DNA from: Chryseobacterium gwangjuense
Lineage (GTDB): Bacteria > Bacteroidota > Bacteroidia > Flavobacteriales > Weeksellaceae
DNA: 64,000 nucleotides
Direction: 5' to 3'
Assembly (NCBI RefSeq): GCF_021311115.1
Contig: NZ_JAJTNP010000007.1
Coordinates: forward strand, 124,001 to 188,000
Part shown: positions 34,669-45,138 of the stretch, piece after piece
Layout: each line of letters opens with the position of its first letter
Position numbering within the stretch: position 1 is the stretch's first letter
Made by a program: the position numbers and the translations under genes
The notes under the pieces: model-generated
Seen by the model: only the letters and a program-made list of their open reading frames with translations
Database searches by the model: none
What the model was told of the DNA's origin: nothing

Positions 34669-35955
34669 TTATCTGTTTCCGATATTGATATAATCTCTTT
34701 GTTGAGCTCCTTGGTAAACCTGTCTTGGTCTTCCGATCGGGTCTCCTTTCAATCTCATTTCTTTCCATTGAGAAATCCATCCTGGAAGTCTTCCTAATGC
34801 AAACATTACTGTAAACATTTCTGTAGGAATTCCTAATGCTCTGTAAATAATTCCAGAATAGAAATCTACGTTTGGATATAGTTTTCTTTCTACGAAGTAA
34901 TCGTCTTCAAGAGCTACTTTTTCTAATTGCATTGCAATATCAAGAGCTTTGTCCTGAATTCCTAATGCACTAAGGATATCGTCAGCAGCTTTCTTGATAA
35001 TTTTCGCTCTTGGGTCGAAGTTTTTGTACACTCTGTGTCCGAATCCCATTAAACGGAAGCTATCGTTTTTATCTTTTGCTTTAGCTACCCATTTGTTAAC
35101 ATCTCCACCGTCTTTTTCAATCAATTCAAGCATTTCGATAACCGCTTGGTTTGCTCCACCGTGAAGTGGTCCCCAAAGTGCAGAAACCCCTGCAGAAACA
35201 GATGCAAAAAGACCTGTATGAGCAGAACCTACCATTCTTACGGTAGATGTAGAACAGTTTTGTTCGTGGTCTGCGTGAAGGATCAATAATTTATCTAAAG
35301 CACCAACTACAACAGGATCGATTTCGAATTCCTGATTTGGCATTCTGAACGCCATTTTGTAGAAGTTCTCTACGTAGTTTAAGCTATTATCTCCGTGGTT
35401 AAGTGGAAGACCTAGAGTTTTTCTGTAAGTCCAAGCACAAAGATGGGAGAATTTAGCAATCATTAATTCTGCTGCATGATCCATCTCTTCTTTTGAATTA
35501 ACATTCACTGCTTTAGGATTGAAAGCCGTTAAAGCAGACGTTAAAGAAGATAAAACTCCCATTGGGTGAGCAGAACGAGGGAAAGCGTCGATGATTTTTT
35601 TCATCTCTTCTGCTACGAAGTTATATTTTTTGATATTGTTTTCGAATCCGTTGAACTGATTCTGAGTTGGCAATTCACCGTGTAATAATAAATACATTAC
35701 CTCTGTGAAGTTTGATTTCTCAGCAACCTGCTCAATAGGATAACCTCTGTAGAATAATTCACCTTTATCTCCATCAAGATAAGTGATATCACTAAGTGTT
35801 GCTCCTGTATTTTTGTACCCTAAATCTAGAGTAATAAGACCTGTTTGGTCTCTTAATTTTGAAATATCTATTCCTCTGTCCCCGATCGTACTGTCTACGA
35901 TTGGGTATTCATATGAATTACCCTCGTAATTCAATATTACTTTGTTGTCTGACAT
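34669..35955 (-). CDS. gltA: Citrate synthase
   Basis: 428 residues, the size of the hexameric Gram-negative type II enzyme. Catalytic motifs: HADHEQNCST, GPLHGGANQAV (His), GFGHRVYKNFDPRAK (His and Arg), and the Asp region VDFYSGI, with GRLPGWISQWKE near the C-terminus. It condenses oxaloacetate and acetyl-CoA to citrate, opening the TCA cycle in the cytoplasm. The N-terminal 50 residues match the extra beta-rich domain of NADH-sensitive enzymes. Own promoter-like element and terminator indicate a single-gene unit. Confidence 0.97.
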   Translation of the reverse strand: MSDNKVILNYEGNSYEYPIVDSTIGDRGIDISKLRDQTGLITLDLGYKNTGATLSDITYLDGDKGELFYRGYPIEQVAEKSNFTEVMYLLLHGELPTQNQFNGFENNIKKYNFVAEEMKKIIDAFPRSAHPMGVLSSLTSALTAFNPKAVNVNSKEEMDHAAELMIAKFSHLCAWTYRKTLGLPLNHGDNSLNYVENFYKMAFRMPNQEFEIDPVVVGALDKLLILHADHEQNCSTSTVRMVGSAHTGLFASVSAGVSALWGPLHGGANQAVIEMLELIEKDGGDVNKWVAKAKDKNDSFRLMGFGHRVYKNFDPRAKIIKKAADDILSALGIQDKALDIAMQLEKVALEDDYFVERKLYPNVDFYSGIIYRALGIPTEMFTVMFALGRLPGWISQWKEMRLKGDPIGRPRQVYQGAQQRDYINIGNR

Positions 35956-35973
35956 TATTTAATTTATTTTTTT

Positions 35974-36005
35974 TAAATATACTACTTATTACAAAATACG
36001 GCAAA
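35974..36005 (-). promoter_or_regulatory. Probable promoter of citrate synthase
   Basis: Minus strand: TTTG (36005-36002), 20-nt spacer, TATATTTA (35981-35974), one mismatch to TAnnTTTG. About 19 nt before the ATG. Confidence 0.4.
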
Positions 36006-36040
36006 CAAAAAATTTCGCTCGCCGTTATTTATAAATTCAA

Positions 36041-37336
<1,296 letters not shown>

Positions 37337-37356
37337 TTATTGTTTTATAGTTCGGA

Positions 37357-37389
37357 CAAATTTAATCAATTTTTAACTTTTGAGGGCAA
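37357..37389 (-). promoter_or_regulatory. Promoter of eno
   Basis: Minus strand: TTG (37389-37387), 22-nt spacer, TAAATTTG (37364-37357), an exact TAnnTTTG. Predicted start about 18 nt before the ATG. Confidence 0.55.
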
Positions 37390-37470
37390 TAGAGAGGCAA
37401 TTTATCTATTTTATTCGCAGTTAAATTTTAGTTAATTTTAAGACTCTCATAATTCTTAGTTTGAGATCAT

Positions 37471-37508
37471 AAAAAAACCTTCTTTGATTTGTTTCAAAAA
37501 AGGTTTAT
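37471..37508 (-). terminator. Intrinsic terminator of the 381-residue protein gene
   Basis: AAACCTT...TTTGA pairs with TCAAA...AAGGTTT with one mismatch, followed by seven T residues on the minus strand. Confidence 0.75.
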
Positions 37509-37527
37509 TCACTTATAATTTTATTTG

Positions 37528-38673
37528 CTATTCTTTTTTTACTGTATTAAAATTAATACTTAGATTTAAAAATCCAAATAGATTTCCATTTTTAATATCA
37601 TACTTCAAGATCAACGGAATCCAAACATCTTTATATGCTCTTATTCTTATGTCTGAAGTAGCATAAAAACCTTCTGATTGAGTTTTAATTTCGTTATTAA
37701 AATTCCTTCTAAACTCAAAAGACGGCTTAACTTCCAGTACAGATCTTTCTTTACTTAAAAATGAAATATTCAATCCTAATTGAGATTCAAAAAATCGCTC
37801 ATTGATATTTAATGAGTCCTTGGAAGAATTTAAGGAATTTCTAAAATCAATTTCCATTTTAATGTTCTTGGTTTTTATTCCTTTCAAAAAAACAGTTTCT
37901 ATCTTATACTCTTCTAAAAATTTGGATGTCTCACTGAAAGAACTATTAAACCCTAAAAACAAATATGGTTTTCGTTCTATTTCAGCTATATCTTCCTCAT
38001 ATTGTTCATCAAAAATTTCATAAAAACTATTGAAATTTTTGGGTAAATATTTTCTAAACTCCTCAGGAAATTCTTTAAAAGGAATAATCATTATTTTATC
38101 CGGTGATTTGTATTTACTTTCAATATCAAAAATAACTTTCAATTTTTCATTGGTCTTCGTTTCATCATTTGTTTTAAGGAGCTCTTCACGATATGAATCA
38201 ATTGCTTTGGTAAAAGTATGTCTATATTTATTGTATATTTCACCAGATTTTGTGTCTACAAGTGTATTTATGCTTTTGTCTCGCTTGTTATAAGCCCATC
38301 CCAAACCATATGTAAATCCTTTAAGACTATAATCATCTTTAAGAGATAGCCCAGCATCAATCTGAAAGTTTCGGGTAAAACTTTCTTTTTCATAATTATA
38401 GTCTATCCAGAGGTCTTTGTTCACCTGAGCTTTTAGATTAAATAAAGTCGTCTTGAATTCAACTTTTTTATCTTCTCCTCCCAAGTCTTTTAATGCAATC
38501 TGAAAATAGTTCGTTAAAACATCTTTCCAGTTCGCAGAGTTCTTTTCATTCAGATTTTCTAAAATTTCTTTTTTAGTAACATCTTTTTCAAGGCTATCTT
38601 TTTTAAGATTATTATTTTGTCCAAAAAAAGAGCAACTTGAAACAATTAATAAAAAAAGTATTATGTTTCTCAT
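37528..38673 (-). CDS. Predicted outer membrane protein, unknown function
   Basis: 381 residues with a signal peptide (IILFLLIVSSCSFFGQ; a lipidated form at Cys14 is also possible). A polar helical stretch (20-65) leads to alternating beta-strand segments such as KTTLFNLKAQVNKDLWIDYNYE and, at the end, VWIPLILKYDIKNGNLFGFLNLSINF, which look like amphipathic barrel strands with an aromatic-rich C-terminus. No named family recognised. It follows the 102-residue gene by only 2 bp and the two are surely co-transcribed. Terminator downstream. Confidence 0.65.
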   Translation of the reverse strand: MRNIILFLLIVSSCSFFGQNNNLKKDSLEKDVTKKEILENLNEKNSANWKDVLTNYFQIALKDLGGEDKKVEFKTTLFNLKAQVNKDLWIDYNYEKESFTRNFQIDAGLSLKDDYSLKGFTYGLGWAYNKRDKSINTLVDTKSGEIYNKYRHTFTKAIDSYREELLKTNDETKTNEKLKVIFDIESKYKSPDKIMIIPFKEFPEEFRKYLPKNFNSFYEIFDEQYEEDIAEIERKPYLFLGFNSSFSETSKFLEEYKIETVFLKGIKTKNIKMEIDFRNSLNSSKDSLNINERFFESQLGLNISFLSKERSVLEVKPSFEFRRNFNNEIKTQSEGFYATSDIRIRAYKDVWIPLILKYDIKNGNLFGFLNLSINFNTVKKE

Positions 38674-38675
38674 GA

Positions 38676-38984
38676 TTAACTTGTTTTAAGGTAATAATGT
38701 CCACTAACTTCATAATCAGTTACTATTAGAGGATTTACAGAAGACCCTGAAAGTATATTAATATTATCACCACTCACCTCTATTTCAACTTTTTTATCAT
38801 CAGAATTCGGTCCTGAGCCGTAGATATAAAGCTGATATCTTCCGCTGAGATTATTGAAGCTTTTTACAAAACTTTTTCTTTTTGTTTCTGCTGTCAGTAA
38901 ATGATTGCCAGAATAAAGTTCATATGTAATTCCGAAAGCAGAGCTACCTCCTGAAACTATTACTTGTAATGTTAAATTTGCCAT
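38676..38984 (-). CDS. Small beta-rich protein, unknown function
   Basis: 102 residues without signal peptide or membrane helix: MANLTLQVIVSGGSSAFGI, then YELYSGNHLLTAETKRKSF and further beta strands. Pattern suggests a single beta-sandwich, as in immunoglobulin-like or C2-like folds. No family recognised. The start is preceded, 6 nt upstream, by CTAAAAACTA, the same ten bases at the same distance as in the next gene upstream. Part of a three-gene set with the 108-residue membrane protein and the 381-residue protein. Confidence 0.65.
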   Translation of the reverse strand: MANLTLQVIVSGGSSAFGITYELYSGNHLLTAETKRKSFVKSFNNLSGRYQLYIYGSGPNSDDKKVEIEVSGDNINILSGSSVNPLIVTDYEVSGHYYLKTS

Positions 38985-39011
38985 GATAATTAGTTTTTAG
39001 TTATTAATTTA

Positions 39012-39338
39012 TTATTTTCTAGGTGAAGGAGACAAAAGACCAGCTAATGCACCAATTGCTCCTGAAGAAATAGTAGCAAAAATAGTTACCAACTGACTAT
39101 CAGGTTCTCCTTCGCTCCAAAAGGACAGAAGAATAAGTCCTGCTATGATAGCTATAATAGCTAATCCAAGCATAATCACTATAATCCTGTATATCCAGTA
39201 ATCTGTATCTTTTGGATTTGTAGTGACCAGATTTTCTGCAGCTCTAACAGGATTTTCTCTAAATTGTTCCTGAAGCGCCGGATTATTATTTAATGCCGCC
39301 TTAAAGTCATCAAACGTGTTTTCAATTGTAGTTTTCAT
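39012..39338 (-). CDS. Small membrane protein with leader-like N-terminus
   Basis: 108 residues. The N-terminal 40 residues (FDDFKAALNNNPALQEQFR, then ENPVRAAENLV) are helical and recall nitrile-hydratase-like leader peptides of some ribosomally made peptides; two membrane helices follow (about 50-73 and 84-103), ending SPSPRK. No modifying enzyme is nearby, so the resemblance may be chance. First gene of a small unit with the 102- and 381-residue genes; 27 bp before the former. CTAAAAACTA lies 6 nt before the ATG. Confidence 0.62.
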   Translation of the reverse strand: MKTTIENTFDDFKAALNNNPALQEQFRENPVRAAENLVTTNPKDTDYWIYRIIVIMLGLAIIAIIAGLILLSFWSEGEPDSQLVTIFATISSGAIGALAGLLSPSPRK

Positions 39339-39420
39339 GGTTACTAGTTTTTAGTTTTCTACCTCAAAGTTCCGCTTAATAGAAAGCCATGTCAATTACA
39401 CAAATGGGTGATTCTTATAA

Positions 39421-39455
39421 CAAAAAAACAGCATCATTTTTATGATGCTGTGATT
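39421..39455 (-). terminator. Intrinsic terminator of the two-component operon
   Basis: ACAGCATCAT - TTTT - ATGATGCTGT, a perfect ten-base stem, followed on the minus strand by seven T residues. Confidence 0.9.
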
Positions 39456-39473
39456 ATTTAAAGTCAAAAATTC

Positions 39474-40259
39474 TTACAAATCTATCCTGAAAAACAAATG
39501 AGTTCCGTTTTCAGTGGTGACTTCACAATGTCCGTTTTGTTCCTGCATTCTTCGTTTCATATTTCGAAGTCCGTTTCCATCAGGTTTTTCATGATTGATT
39601 CCAACACCATTGTCGGAGATTTTCATCATGAATTCTTTGTCATTTTGAACGAACGAAAGTTTTAATTGATTGGATTGGCTGTGTTTGTATGCATTATTCA
39701 AAGCTTCTTTTAAACATAAGAACAAATTTCTTCTTTGCTCTGTAGAAATCATTGTTTCAGCAACTACATTTTCACTTTCTGTACTCAACTGAATTTTTGT
39801 TTTCTTAAGAAAATTATAGGCATATATTTTTGAGTAGTCAATGAAGCTTCCTAAGGTATCGTTTCCTGAGTTCAAACTCCAAAGCATTTCACGCATAGAG
39901 AGATTCATTTCTTCTGAGGTTTTCAAAAGTTCGTCGATGTCGTTTTGCAAATCTTCATCTTGTGCTCGTTGTTTTAAAAATTCTGCCTGAAGTTTTAACG
40001 CTGAAATTCCGGCTCCTAGATCATCATGCATATCATGGGAAATTCTTTCCCGTTCTTTTTCTATTGATCTTTGCTTTTCAAGTTCTTTTTGAAGAAGCTG
40101 GTTTTGGTGCTCAGATTCTTTGAGTTGCCTTTCTTTTAAGTGAAGAAGTTGTTTTCTATTGTACATCAAAACGACAAATACAATAAAAATGACAAAGCAT
40201 ATCATGATAACGATAGCGGTGAGGTATATAAATTTTATTTCAAAGGGTAGTTCTTTCAT
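39474..40259 (-). CDS. Sensor histidine kinase (HisKA_3 type)
   Basis: 261 residues: one N-terminal membrane helix (about 9-31), a coiled-coil linker (33-65), HisKA_3 dimerisation helix with phospho-acceptor His in ERISHDMHDDLGAGIS, and an HATPase domain with CLKEALNNAYKHS (N box), ISDNGVGI (G1) and GNGLRNMKRRM (G2). No sensing domain beyond the helix, so it may rely on the neighbouring membrane protein for input. It is the last gene of the unit whose first gene is the LuxR-type response regulator. ATGA overlap with the upstream membrane protein. Confidence 0.92.
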   Translation of the reverse strand: MKELPFEIKFIYLTAIVIMICFVIFIVFVVLMYNRKQLLHLKERQLKESEHQNQLLQKELEKQRSIEKERERISHDMHDDLGAGISALKLQAEFLKQRAQDEDLQNDIDELLKTSEEMNLSMREMLWSLNSGNDTLGSFIDYSKIYAYNFLKKTKIQLSTESENVVAETMISTEQRRNLFLCLKEALNNAYKHSQSNQLKLSFVQNDKEFMMKISDNGVGINHEKPDGNGLRNMKRRMQEQNGHCEVTTENGTHLFFRIDL

Positions 40260-40855
40260 TTTTCACACATTAAACCTTTAAAAAAAATGATGTAAGAAAC
40301 AATGGTAGCTATCTGAAAGATTATTTTTAGCATATTTGAAAATTCTAAATCTGAGACTACAAAAAAGTACATCGGGAACATTCTGAAAATGTAAAAAATA
40401 GCCCAAAGCAATAAAGAACTGCTTATCCAAAAAAAAACAAGTTTTAAAATATTGTTTTCTCTGTTTTCATCTGATATTTTTCTATAAAACCAGAATAGTG
40501 AGATAAAAATCAAAAAGATAGAATATAAAAAACCTGTTAATATAGAATAATGTGTCTTAGAAAAAAGCATACCTATGATCCCTAAAACAATGCATAGAAT
40601 AGATCCTATTTTAATAATTTCATCTCGTTTAAGTTCATGAAAAAAAATAAAACCAAAATAACCAATACAAAATATATCTAAATAATTATAAATTCTTGAT
40701 GTTATAAAGGAAACTTTACACTGAACAAGTAATTCTATAATAATAGTTACCGCAAAATAGAGCCAAAAATAGTGTTTCCATAATTTTTTAAAAACTATGG
40801 AAACAACTAAGCTCGAGAAGATAACTATATAATATAAAGCATCTAAAAAACTCAT
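40256..40855 (-). CDS. Six-helix membrane protein next to the histidine kinase
   Basis: 199 residues, almost all hydrophobic: about six membrane helices between residues 5 and 195, with short loops (KDEIIK-type and YRKISDENREN) and no catalytic motif. Not recognised. Its stop overlaps the kinase start (ATGA) and it begins 3 bp after the 265-residue gene, so it is tightly coupled to both. By position it could be the sensory or accessory partner of the small kinase; this is inference. Confidence 0.65.
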   Translation of the reverse strand: MSFLDALYYIVIFSSLVVSIVFKKLWKHYFWLYFAVTIIIELLVQCKVSFITSRIYNYLDIFCIGYFGFIFFHELKRDEIIKIGSILCIVLGIIGMLFSKTHYSILTGFLYSIFLIFISLFWFYRKISDENRENNILKLVFFWISSSLLLWAIFYIFRMFPMYFFVVSDLEFSNMLKIIFQIATIVSYIIFFKGLMCEK

Positions 40856-40858
40856 TTT

Positions 40859-41656
40859 CTAACAATTTGATTCATTCGGAGGAGGGCAAAGTCCGTTTCT
40901 GTCAAAAACTCCTGTTTCGCCCATTGGTGTAAACTCTGTTCCATTTCGCTCTTCCAGTATCATAATAAATGTAAATCTATTTTTGTACGATAAACTTTCA
41001 GAATCAATATCTCTCATATGTATCGCTGGATAAAAGGAAATAACAATATTAGCCGTAGGTTTTTCTTCCTGCTGTGTCAGTAATTCATTATAAACGATAT
41101 TCCCTAAAATAAAACGTTTTGTATTACGAGCAGTCTCATCATTTCGTTTTTCCTGAATATATTCATCTAAGGTTGCCTTTAGATTTGCATCATAAACAGA
41201 TTTATAATTTGAAAACTCATCTTCTGTAATGTCTTCTTTTGCTTCGCAATTGCTAATAATAGAGTAATTTTCATTGGCATCCTGAGACATAAAAAATAAA
41301 CCGTCATTATTCTCCCCTAAAAATATTTTTATAGTCTCATTGTTTTCAAAAAGATCACGTGCTACTTCACTTGTTATGAACATACGTTTTTCATACTTAT
41401 CAGAAACTGTTGAATAAAATTCTTGAAGCATTTGAAAAGCATCTTCTGCAGGCATTTTACTTGTTATAGGATCGTTCCAGTTTCCTTTTTGACCTCCTTT
41501 ATTTCGATAGATATCAAAGTCAGCCTCTTTATCACTAACCTGTTCATAAATTTTCATTTTTTTCCAATCAATATTATCCGGCTTATTGCGGTAACGGTTC
41601 TCATTTTGTTCGTTTACATCAACAACTGAATTTAGTTCATTTTGATTTTTGTTCAT
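40859..41656 (-). CDS. Unknown protein between response regulator and kinase
   Basis: 265 residues, charged, without signal peptide or membrane helix. Mixed alpha/beta; mid part has EDAFQMLQEFYSTVSDKYEK and ARDLFENNETIKIFLGEN, and the C-terminus is GVFDRNGLCPPPNESNC with two cysteines flanking prolines. No family recognised, although LCPPP-type tails recur in uncharacterised Bacteroidota proteins. Starts 5 bp after the response regulator stop; TTAAAAACTA lies 6 nt before the ATG. Likely part of the signalling unit. Confidence 0.65.
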   Translation of the reverse strand: MNKNQNELNSVVDVNEQNENRYRNKPDNIDWKKMKIYEQVSDKEADFDIYRNKGGQKGNWNDPITSKMPAEDAFQMLQEFYSTVSDKYEKRMFITSEVARDLFENNETIKIFLGENNDGLFFMSQDANENYSIISNCEAKEDITEDEFSNYKSVYDANLKATLDEYIQEKRNDETARNTKRFILGNIVYNELLTQQEEKPTANIVISFYPAIHMRDIDSESLSYKNRFTFIMILEERNGTEFTPMGETGVFDRNGLCPPPNESNC

Positions 41657-41661
41657 GGCTT

Positions 41662-42294
41662 TTAGTTTTTAAAATGGTTAAATTTATTAATAGCCTCCAC
41701 TTTATTATTGACGTGAAGTTTTCTGTAGATGTTTCCGACATGTTTTTTTACGGTATCGATGCTGATACATTTTTGATCGGCAATTTCTTTGTAAAGAAGA
41801 CCTTCAGATAAAAGTTCCAAAATTTCTTTCTCTCGTTCGGTAAGCTCATCGAAACCTTTTATTTCCGGTAATTTTCTTTCGAAATGATTTAAGACTTTCC
41901 GGGCAATAGAAAAGCTCATGGGTGCACCTCCGTTATATACATCACGGATGGAAGTCAATATTTTATCCATACTTTCACCTTTGATGAGATAACCGGTGGC
42001 TCCGGCTTTTAGAGAGTTGAAAATTTTGTCGTCGTCCTCAAAACTTGTACACATGATGAACTGTGTTTTTGGCATTTCCTTGCGCAGCTTCTCGATAATT
42101 TCTATTCCAAGCATATCCTGCAATTGGATATCCATCATCACTACATCCGGAGAAATATCAGTTAGATTTTTTAAAGCATCGTTGCCGTCAAAAAACTGAG
42201 CCACAACTTTCATGTCTTCCTGATAATTAATGACCTTCTTCAACGCATTGTTGTAGTTTTTTTCATCTTCTACTATGGCTATGGAAATGCTCAT
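41662..42294 (-). CDS. LuxR/NarL-type response regulator
   Basis: 210 residues. Receiver domain with acidic pocket IVEDE (7-11), phospho-acceptor Asp55 in VVMMDIQLQD, Thr/Ser in CTSFEDDDK and Lys in LIKGES. The C-terminal helix-turn-helix (about 145-205) reads LTEREKEILELLSEG and IADQKCISIDTVKKHVGNIY. It should bind DNA when phosphorylated by the HisKA_3 kinase encoded three genes on. First gene of the operon. Target genes unknown; the small-gene unit downstream is a candidate. Confidence 0.93.
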   Translation of the reverse strand: MSISIAIVEDEKNYNNALKKVINYQEDMKVVAQFFDGNDALKNLTDISPDVVMMDIQLQDMLGIEIIEKLRKEMPKTQFIMCTSFEDDDKIFNSLKAGATGYLIKGESMDKILTSIRDVYNGGAPMSFSIARKVLNHFERKLPEIKGFDELTEREKEILELLSEGLLYKEIADQKCISIDTVKKHVGNIYRKLHVNNKVEAINKFNHFKN

Positions 42295-42476
42295 GTTTTG
42301 GAATTTTGTTTAAGACAAATTTCTACAGAAAACAAAGCTGAAACAATTACACGTTTGGGTAATTTTAAAGTTTTGAGTTTCCTGGTATTGGTTTAGTTTT
42401 TGTTTTTATTAAATTTAACAAAAAATTCTCTTATTATAGTAGAATAATAATTATCAATACATTAAAAATAATCATC

Positions 42477-42896
42477 ATGAAAAAAGGTCTTATCATAGCA
42501 ATTTCGACTATTGCATTATCGGTAATCAGCTGTAAAAAGAGCGAAAGTGGAAATAAAGATGTATTAAAAGCAGGAGAGTCAAGTGCTATTTTAGCAGACA
42601 ACGGAAAAGTTGATTCAACCATCAGTTACAATACAGATATCAACGGGAAGAAAAGTATAAAGACAGATTATGTTTATAAAGCGACTGACGGAAGCTTGGT
42701 GAAAGTGGTATTTGATTATGAGGAAAAAACAATGAATATCAGAAGCAATAATAAAACATTCATTCTGAATAAAATTGAATCTAAAGGAAACGAAACGACT
42801 TACGAAAAAATGGATATGAAAGCCAAAGTAACAAAAGATAGTCTTATTCTTGATCAGGGAAGCAATATCATAGAACTGGCAAAGACCAAAATCTAA
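42477..42896 (+). CDS. Small lipoprotein, unknown function
   Basis: 139 residues. Signal with lipobox-like ALSVISC, Cys19, followed by KKSESGNKD, a typical exported lipoprotein start. The mature part is about 115 residues of beta-rich sequence (NGKKSIKTDYVYKATDGSL) without a named domain, possibly one eight-stranded fold. Stands alone on the plus strand between the response regulator and the ribosomal genes and ends in a strong terminator. Function unknown. Confidence 0.7.
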   Translation: MKKGLIIAISTIALSVISCKKSESGNKDVLKAGESSAILADNGKVDSTISYNTDINGKKSIKTDYVYKATDGSLVKVVFDYEEKTMNIRSNNKTFILNKIESKGNETTYEKMDMKAKVTKDSLILDQGSNIIELAKTKI

Positions 42897-42903
42897 GGCA
42901 TAA

Positions 42904-42936
42904 AAAAACCGTTCAGAAATCTGAACGGTTTTTTAT
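42904..42936 (+). terminator. Bidirectional terminator between lipoprotein and rplQ
   Basis: AAAACCGTTCAG - AAAT - CTGAACGGTTTT, a perfect twelve-base stem with poly-A and poly-T flanks; it can end the lipoprotein transcript and the convergent ribosomal run. Confidence 0.92.
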
Positions 42937-42953
42937 TTATACCTGAATGAATA

Positions 42954-43475
42954 TTATTCTTCAGTTTTTTCTTCTGTAGAATCAGCAGCTTCAGCCGTAG
43001 GCTCAGCAGCTTTTTCTTCTACTACAGGAGCTTCAGCAACTACAGCAGTTTTAGCTGTTGTAGATCTTCTGCTTCTTCTTGTAGTCTTCTTCTCTTCAGC
43101 ATTAGGATTATAAAGCTCATTGAAGTCTACCAATTCGATAAGAGCAGTATCAGCAGCATCACCTGGTCTGAATCCTGTCTTGATGATTCTTGTATAACCA
43201 CCGTTTCTCTCAGCGATTTTAGGAGCTACAGTTCTGAATAATTCTGTAACTGCTTCTTTATTTTGAAGATATGAAAAAACAATTCTTCTGTTGTGTGTAG
43301 TATCTTCTTTTGCTTTTGTTAATAGAGGCTCAACATATACTCTTAAAGCCTTAGCTTTAGCTACAGTAGTGTTGATTCTTTTATGCTCAATTAGAGAACA
43401 AGCCATATTAGAAAGTAAAGCGCTTCTGTGAGAAGCCGTTCTTCCTAAGTGATTGAATTTTTTACCGTGTCTCAT
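42954..43475 (-). CDS. rplQ: 50S ribosomal protein L17
   Basis: 173 residues starting [20 protein letters not shown], the L17 signature. The conserved core ends near residue 125; the remaining 48 residues are low-complexity Ala/Glu/Thr ([18 protein letters not shown]), a C-terminal extension common in Bacteroidota L17. L17 sits near the polypeptide exit tunnel. Last gene of the ribosomal run, 6 bp after rpoA, and closed by the shared terminator. Confidence 0.98.
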   Translation of the reverse strand: MRHGKKFNHLGRTASHRSALLSNMACSLIEHKRINTTVAKAKALRVYVEPLLTKAKEDTTHNRRIVFSYLQNKEAVTELFRTVAPKIAERNGGYTRIIKTGFRPGDAADTALIELVDFNELYNPNAEEKKTTRRSRRSTTAKTAVVAEAPVVEEKAAEPTAEAADSTEEKTEE

Positions 43476-43481
43476 TATTAA

Positions 43482-44477
43482 TTAATTATCAGCGTCTAAT
43501 TTATATTTTGCAACGTCGAAACCGAAGTTAAGACCTTTTGAATGCACTAATTCTTCTAGTTCTGTCAAAGATTTTTTACCAAAATTTCTGAATTTCATCA
43601 AATCAGACTTACTGTAAGAAACCAATTCTCCAAGAGTTTCTACTTCAGCTGCTTTTAGACAGTTTAGGGCTCTTACAGAAAGATCCATATCTGCTAATTT
43701 AGACTTAAGTAATTGTCTTGTGTGAAGAGTTTCCTCGTCATATTGAATAGATGCTTTTACAGCTTCAGTCTCCAAAGTGATTCTCTCATCAGAGAACAAC
43801 ATGAAGTGATAAATTAATATCTTAGAAGCTTCTGTTAAAGCGTTCTGAGGACTGATAGATCCGTCAGTTTCTATATCTAATACAAGTTTTTCGTAGTCTG
43901 TTTTTTGCTCTACACGATAATTTTCAATGCTGTATTGTACTTTCTTGATCGGCGTGAAAATAGAGTCAATAGCAATAGTACCTACAGGTGCATTGTTTGA
44001 CTTATTTTGTTCTGAAGGAACATATCCTCTACCTTTTTCAATATTGAAAGTAATTTCGAAAGTAACATCAGAATTCAGGTTACAAATTACTAGATCCGGG
44101 TTTAACACCCCAAATCCGCTAATTGCTTTACCTAAATCTCCAGCAGTGATGATCGTTTGCCCCGAAACTTTAGCAACTACCTGCTCATTAGCCTGGTTTT
44201 CTGCCGCAGCTTTTAATCTTACCTGCTTAAGGTTAAGAATAATTTCGGTAACATCTTCGATTACTCCCGGAATAGTTGAAAATTCGTGCTCTACACCTTC
44301 TATTTTGATAGATGAAATAGCATATCCTTCCAGAGAAGAAAGCAACACTCTTCTCAAAGCATTACCGATTGTAAGCCCGAAACCTGGTTCTAAAGGTCTG
44401 AATTCGAATTGACCTTTAAATTCATCAGAGTTAAGTAAAATTACTTTATCGGGTTTTATGAATTGTAAAATTGCCAT
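43482..44477 (-). CDS. rpoA: DNA-directed RNA polymerase subunit alpha
   Basis: 331 residues. N-terminal assembly domain with [20 protein letters not shown] near 30-50, a flexible linker near 235, and C-terminal domain with [16 protein letters not shown] and [16 protein letters not shown], which binds UP elements and activators. The dimer of alpha nucleates core polymerase. Between rpsD (33 bp) and rplQ (6 bp), the usual alpha-operon position. Confidence 0.99.
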   Translation of the reverse strand: MAILQFIKPDKVILLNSDEFKGQFEFRPLEPGFGLTIGNALRRVLLSSLEGYAISSIKIEGVEHEFSTIPGVIEDVTEIILNLKQVRLKAAAENQANEQVVAKVSGQTIITAGDLGKAISGFGVLNPDLVICNLNSDVTFEITFNIEKGRGYVPSEQNKSNNAPVGTIAIDSIFTPIKKVQYSIENYRVEQKTDYEKLVLDIETDGSISPQNALTEASKILIYHFMLFSDERITLETEAVKASIQYDEETLHTRQLLKSKLADMDLSVRALNCLKAAEVETLGELVSYSKSDLMKFRNFGKKSLTELEELVHSKGLNFGFDVAKYKLDADN

Positions 44478-44510
44478 ATTATTGGGTTGAGCAAAAATTT
44501 GATTAAAAAA

Positions 44511-45119
44511 TTATTTAGAGTAAAGTTCGACGATAAGCTGTTCCTTGATGTCTTCCGGAATTTGGATTCTCTCAGGAGCAGATACGAAAGTACCTTCTTT
44601 CTTCTCATCGTTGAATTGTAACCACTCGTAGTTTGACTTTGATGCCAAAGCGTCAGCTACAACTTCTAGAGACTTAGATTTTTCTCTTACAGCGATTACA
44701 TCACCAGCTTTTACTAAATAAGATGGAATGTTAAGGATCTCACCATTCACAGTGATGTGTCTGTGAGAAGTTAACTGTCTTGCAGCAGATCTAGTTTTAG
44801 CAAAACCTAATCTGTATACAACGTTATCCAATCTTGATTCGCAAAGCTGTAATAGAACCTCACCTGTTACACCTTTACTTCTGTGTGCTTTTTCAAATAG
44901 ATTAGCAAACTGTCTTTCTAAAATACCGTAAGTATATTTAGCTTTTTGTTTTTCAGCTAACTGAACTGCATATTCTGATTTTTTAGCACCTCTTCTTTTG
45001 TTAGGACCGTGTTGTCCTGGCGGTTGGTTTTTTCTTTTCTCGAAGTTTTTGTCATCTCCGTAGATTGCAGCACCAAACTTTCTAGCAATCTTAGTTTTAG
45101 GTCCAATATATCTTGCCAT
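44511..45119 (-). CDS. rpsD: 30S ribosomal protein S4
   Basis: 202 residues. [16 protein letters not shown] start, the S4 RNA-binding domain with [22 protein letters not shown] and [21 protein letters not shown]4 starts 16S 5'-domain assembly and, in many bacteria, represses the alpha operon by binding its mRNA. No zinc-binding cysteine cluster at the N-terminus, so the C- form. 19 bp after rpsK. Confidence 0.99.
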   Translation of the reverse strand: MARYIGPKTKIARKFGAAIYGDDKNFEKRKNQPPGQHGPNKRRGAKKSEYAVQLAEKQKAKYTYGILERQFANLFEKAHRSKGVTGEVLLQLCESRLDNVVYRLGFAKTRSAARQLTSHRHITVNGEILNIPSYLVKAGDVIAVREKSKSLEVVADALASKSNYEWLQFNDEKKEGTFVSAPERIQIPEDIKEQLIVELYSK

Positions 45120-45138
45120 AATGGGTAAATTCTAAAAA

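Noticed and set aside
39012..39338. Precursor peptide of a RiPP cluster
   Set aside because: The N-terminus resembles a leader, but the rest is two membrane helices and there is no modifying enzyme or exporter nearby, so I list it only as a weak resemblance.
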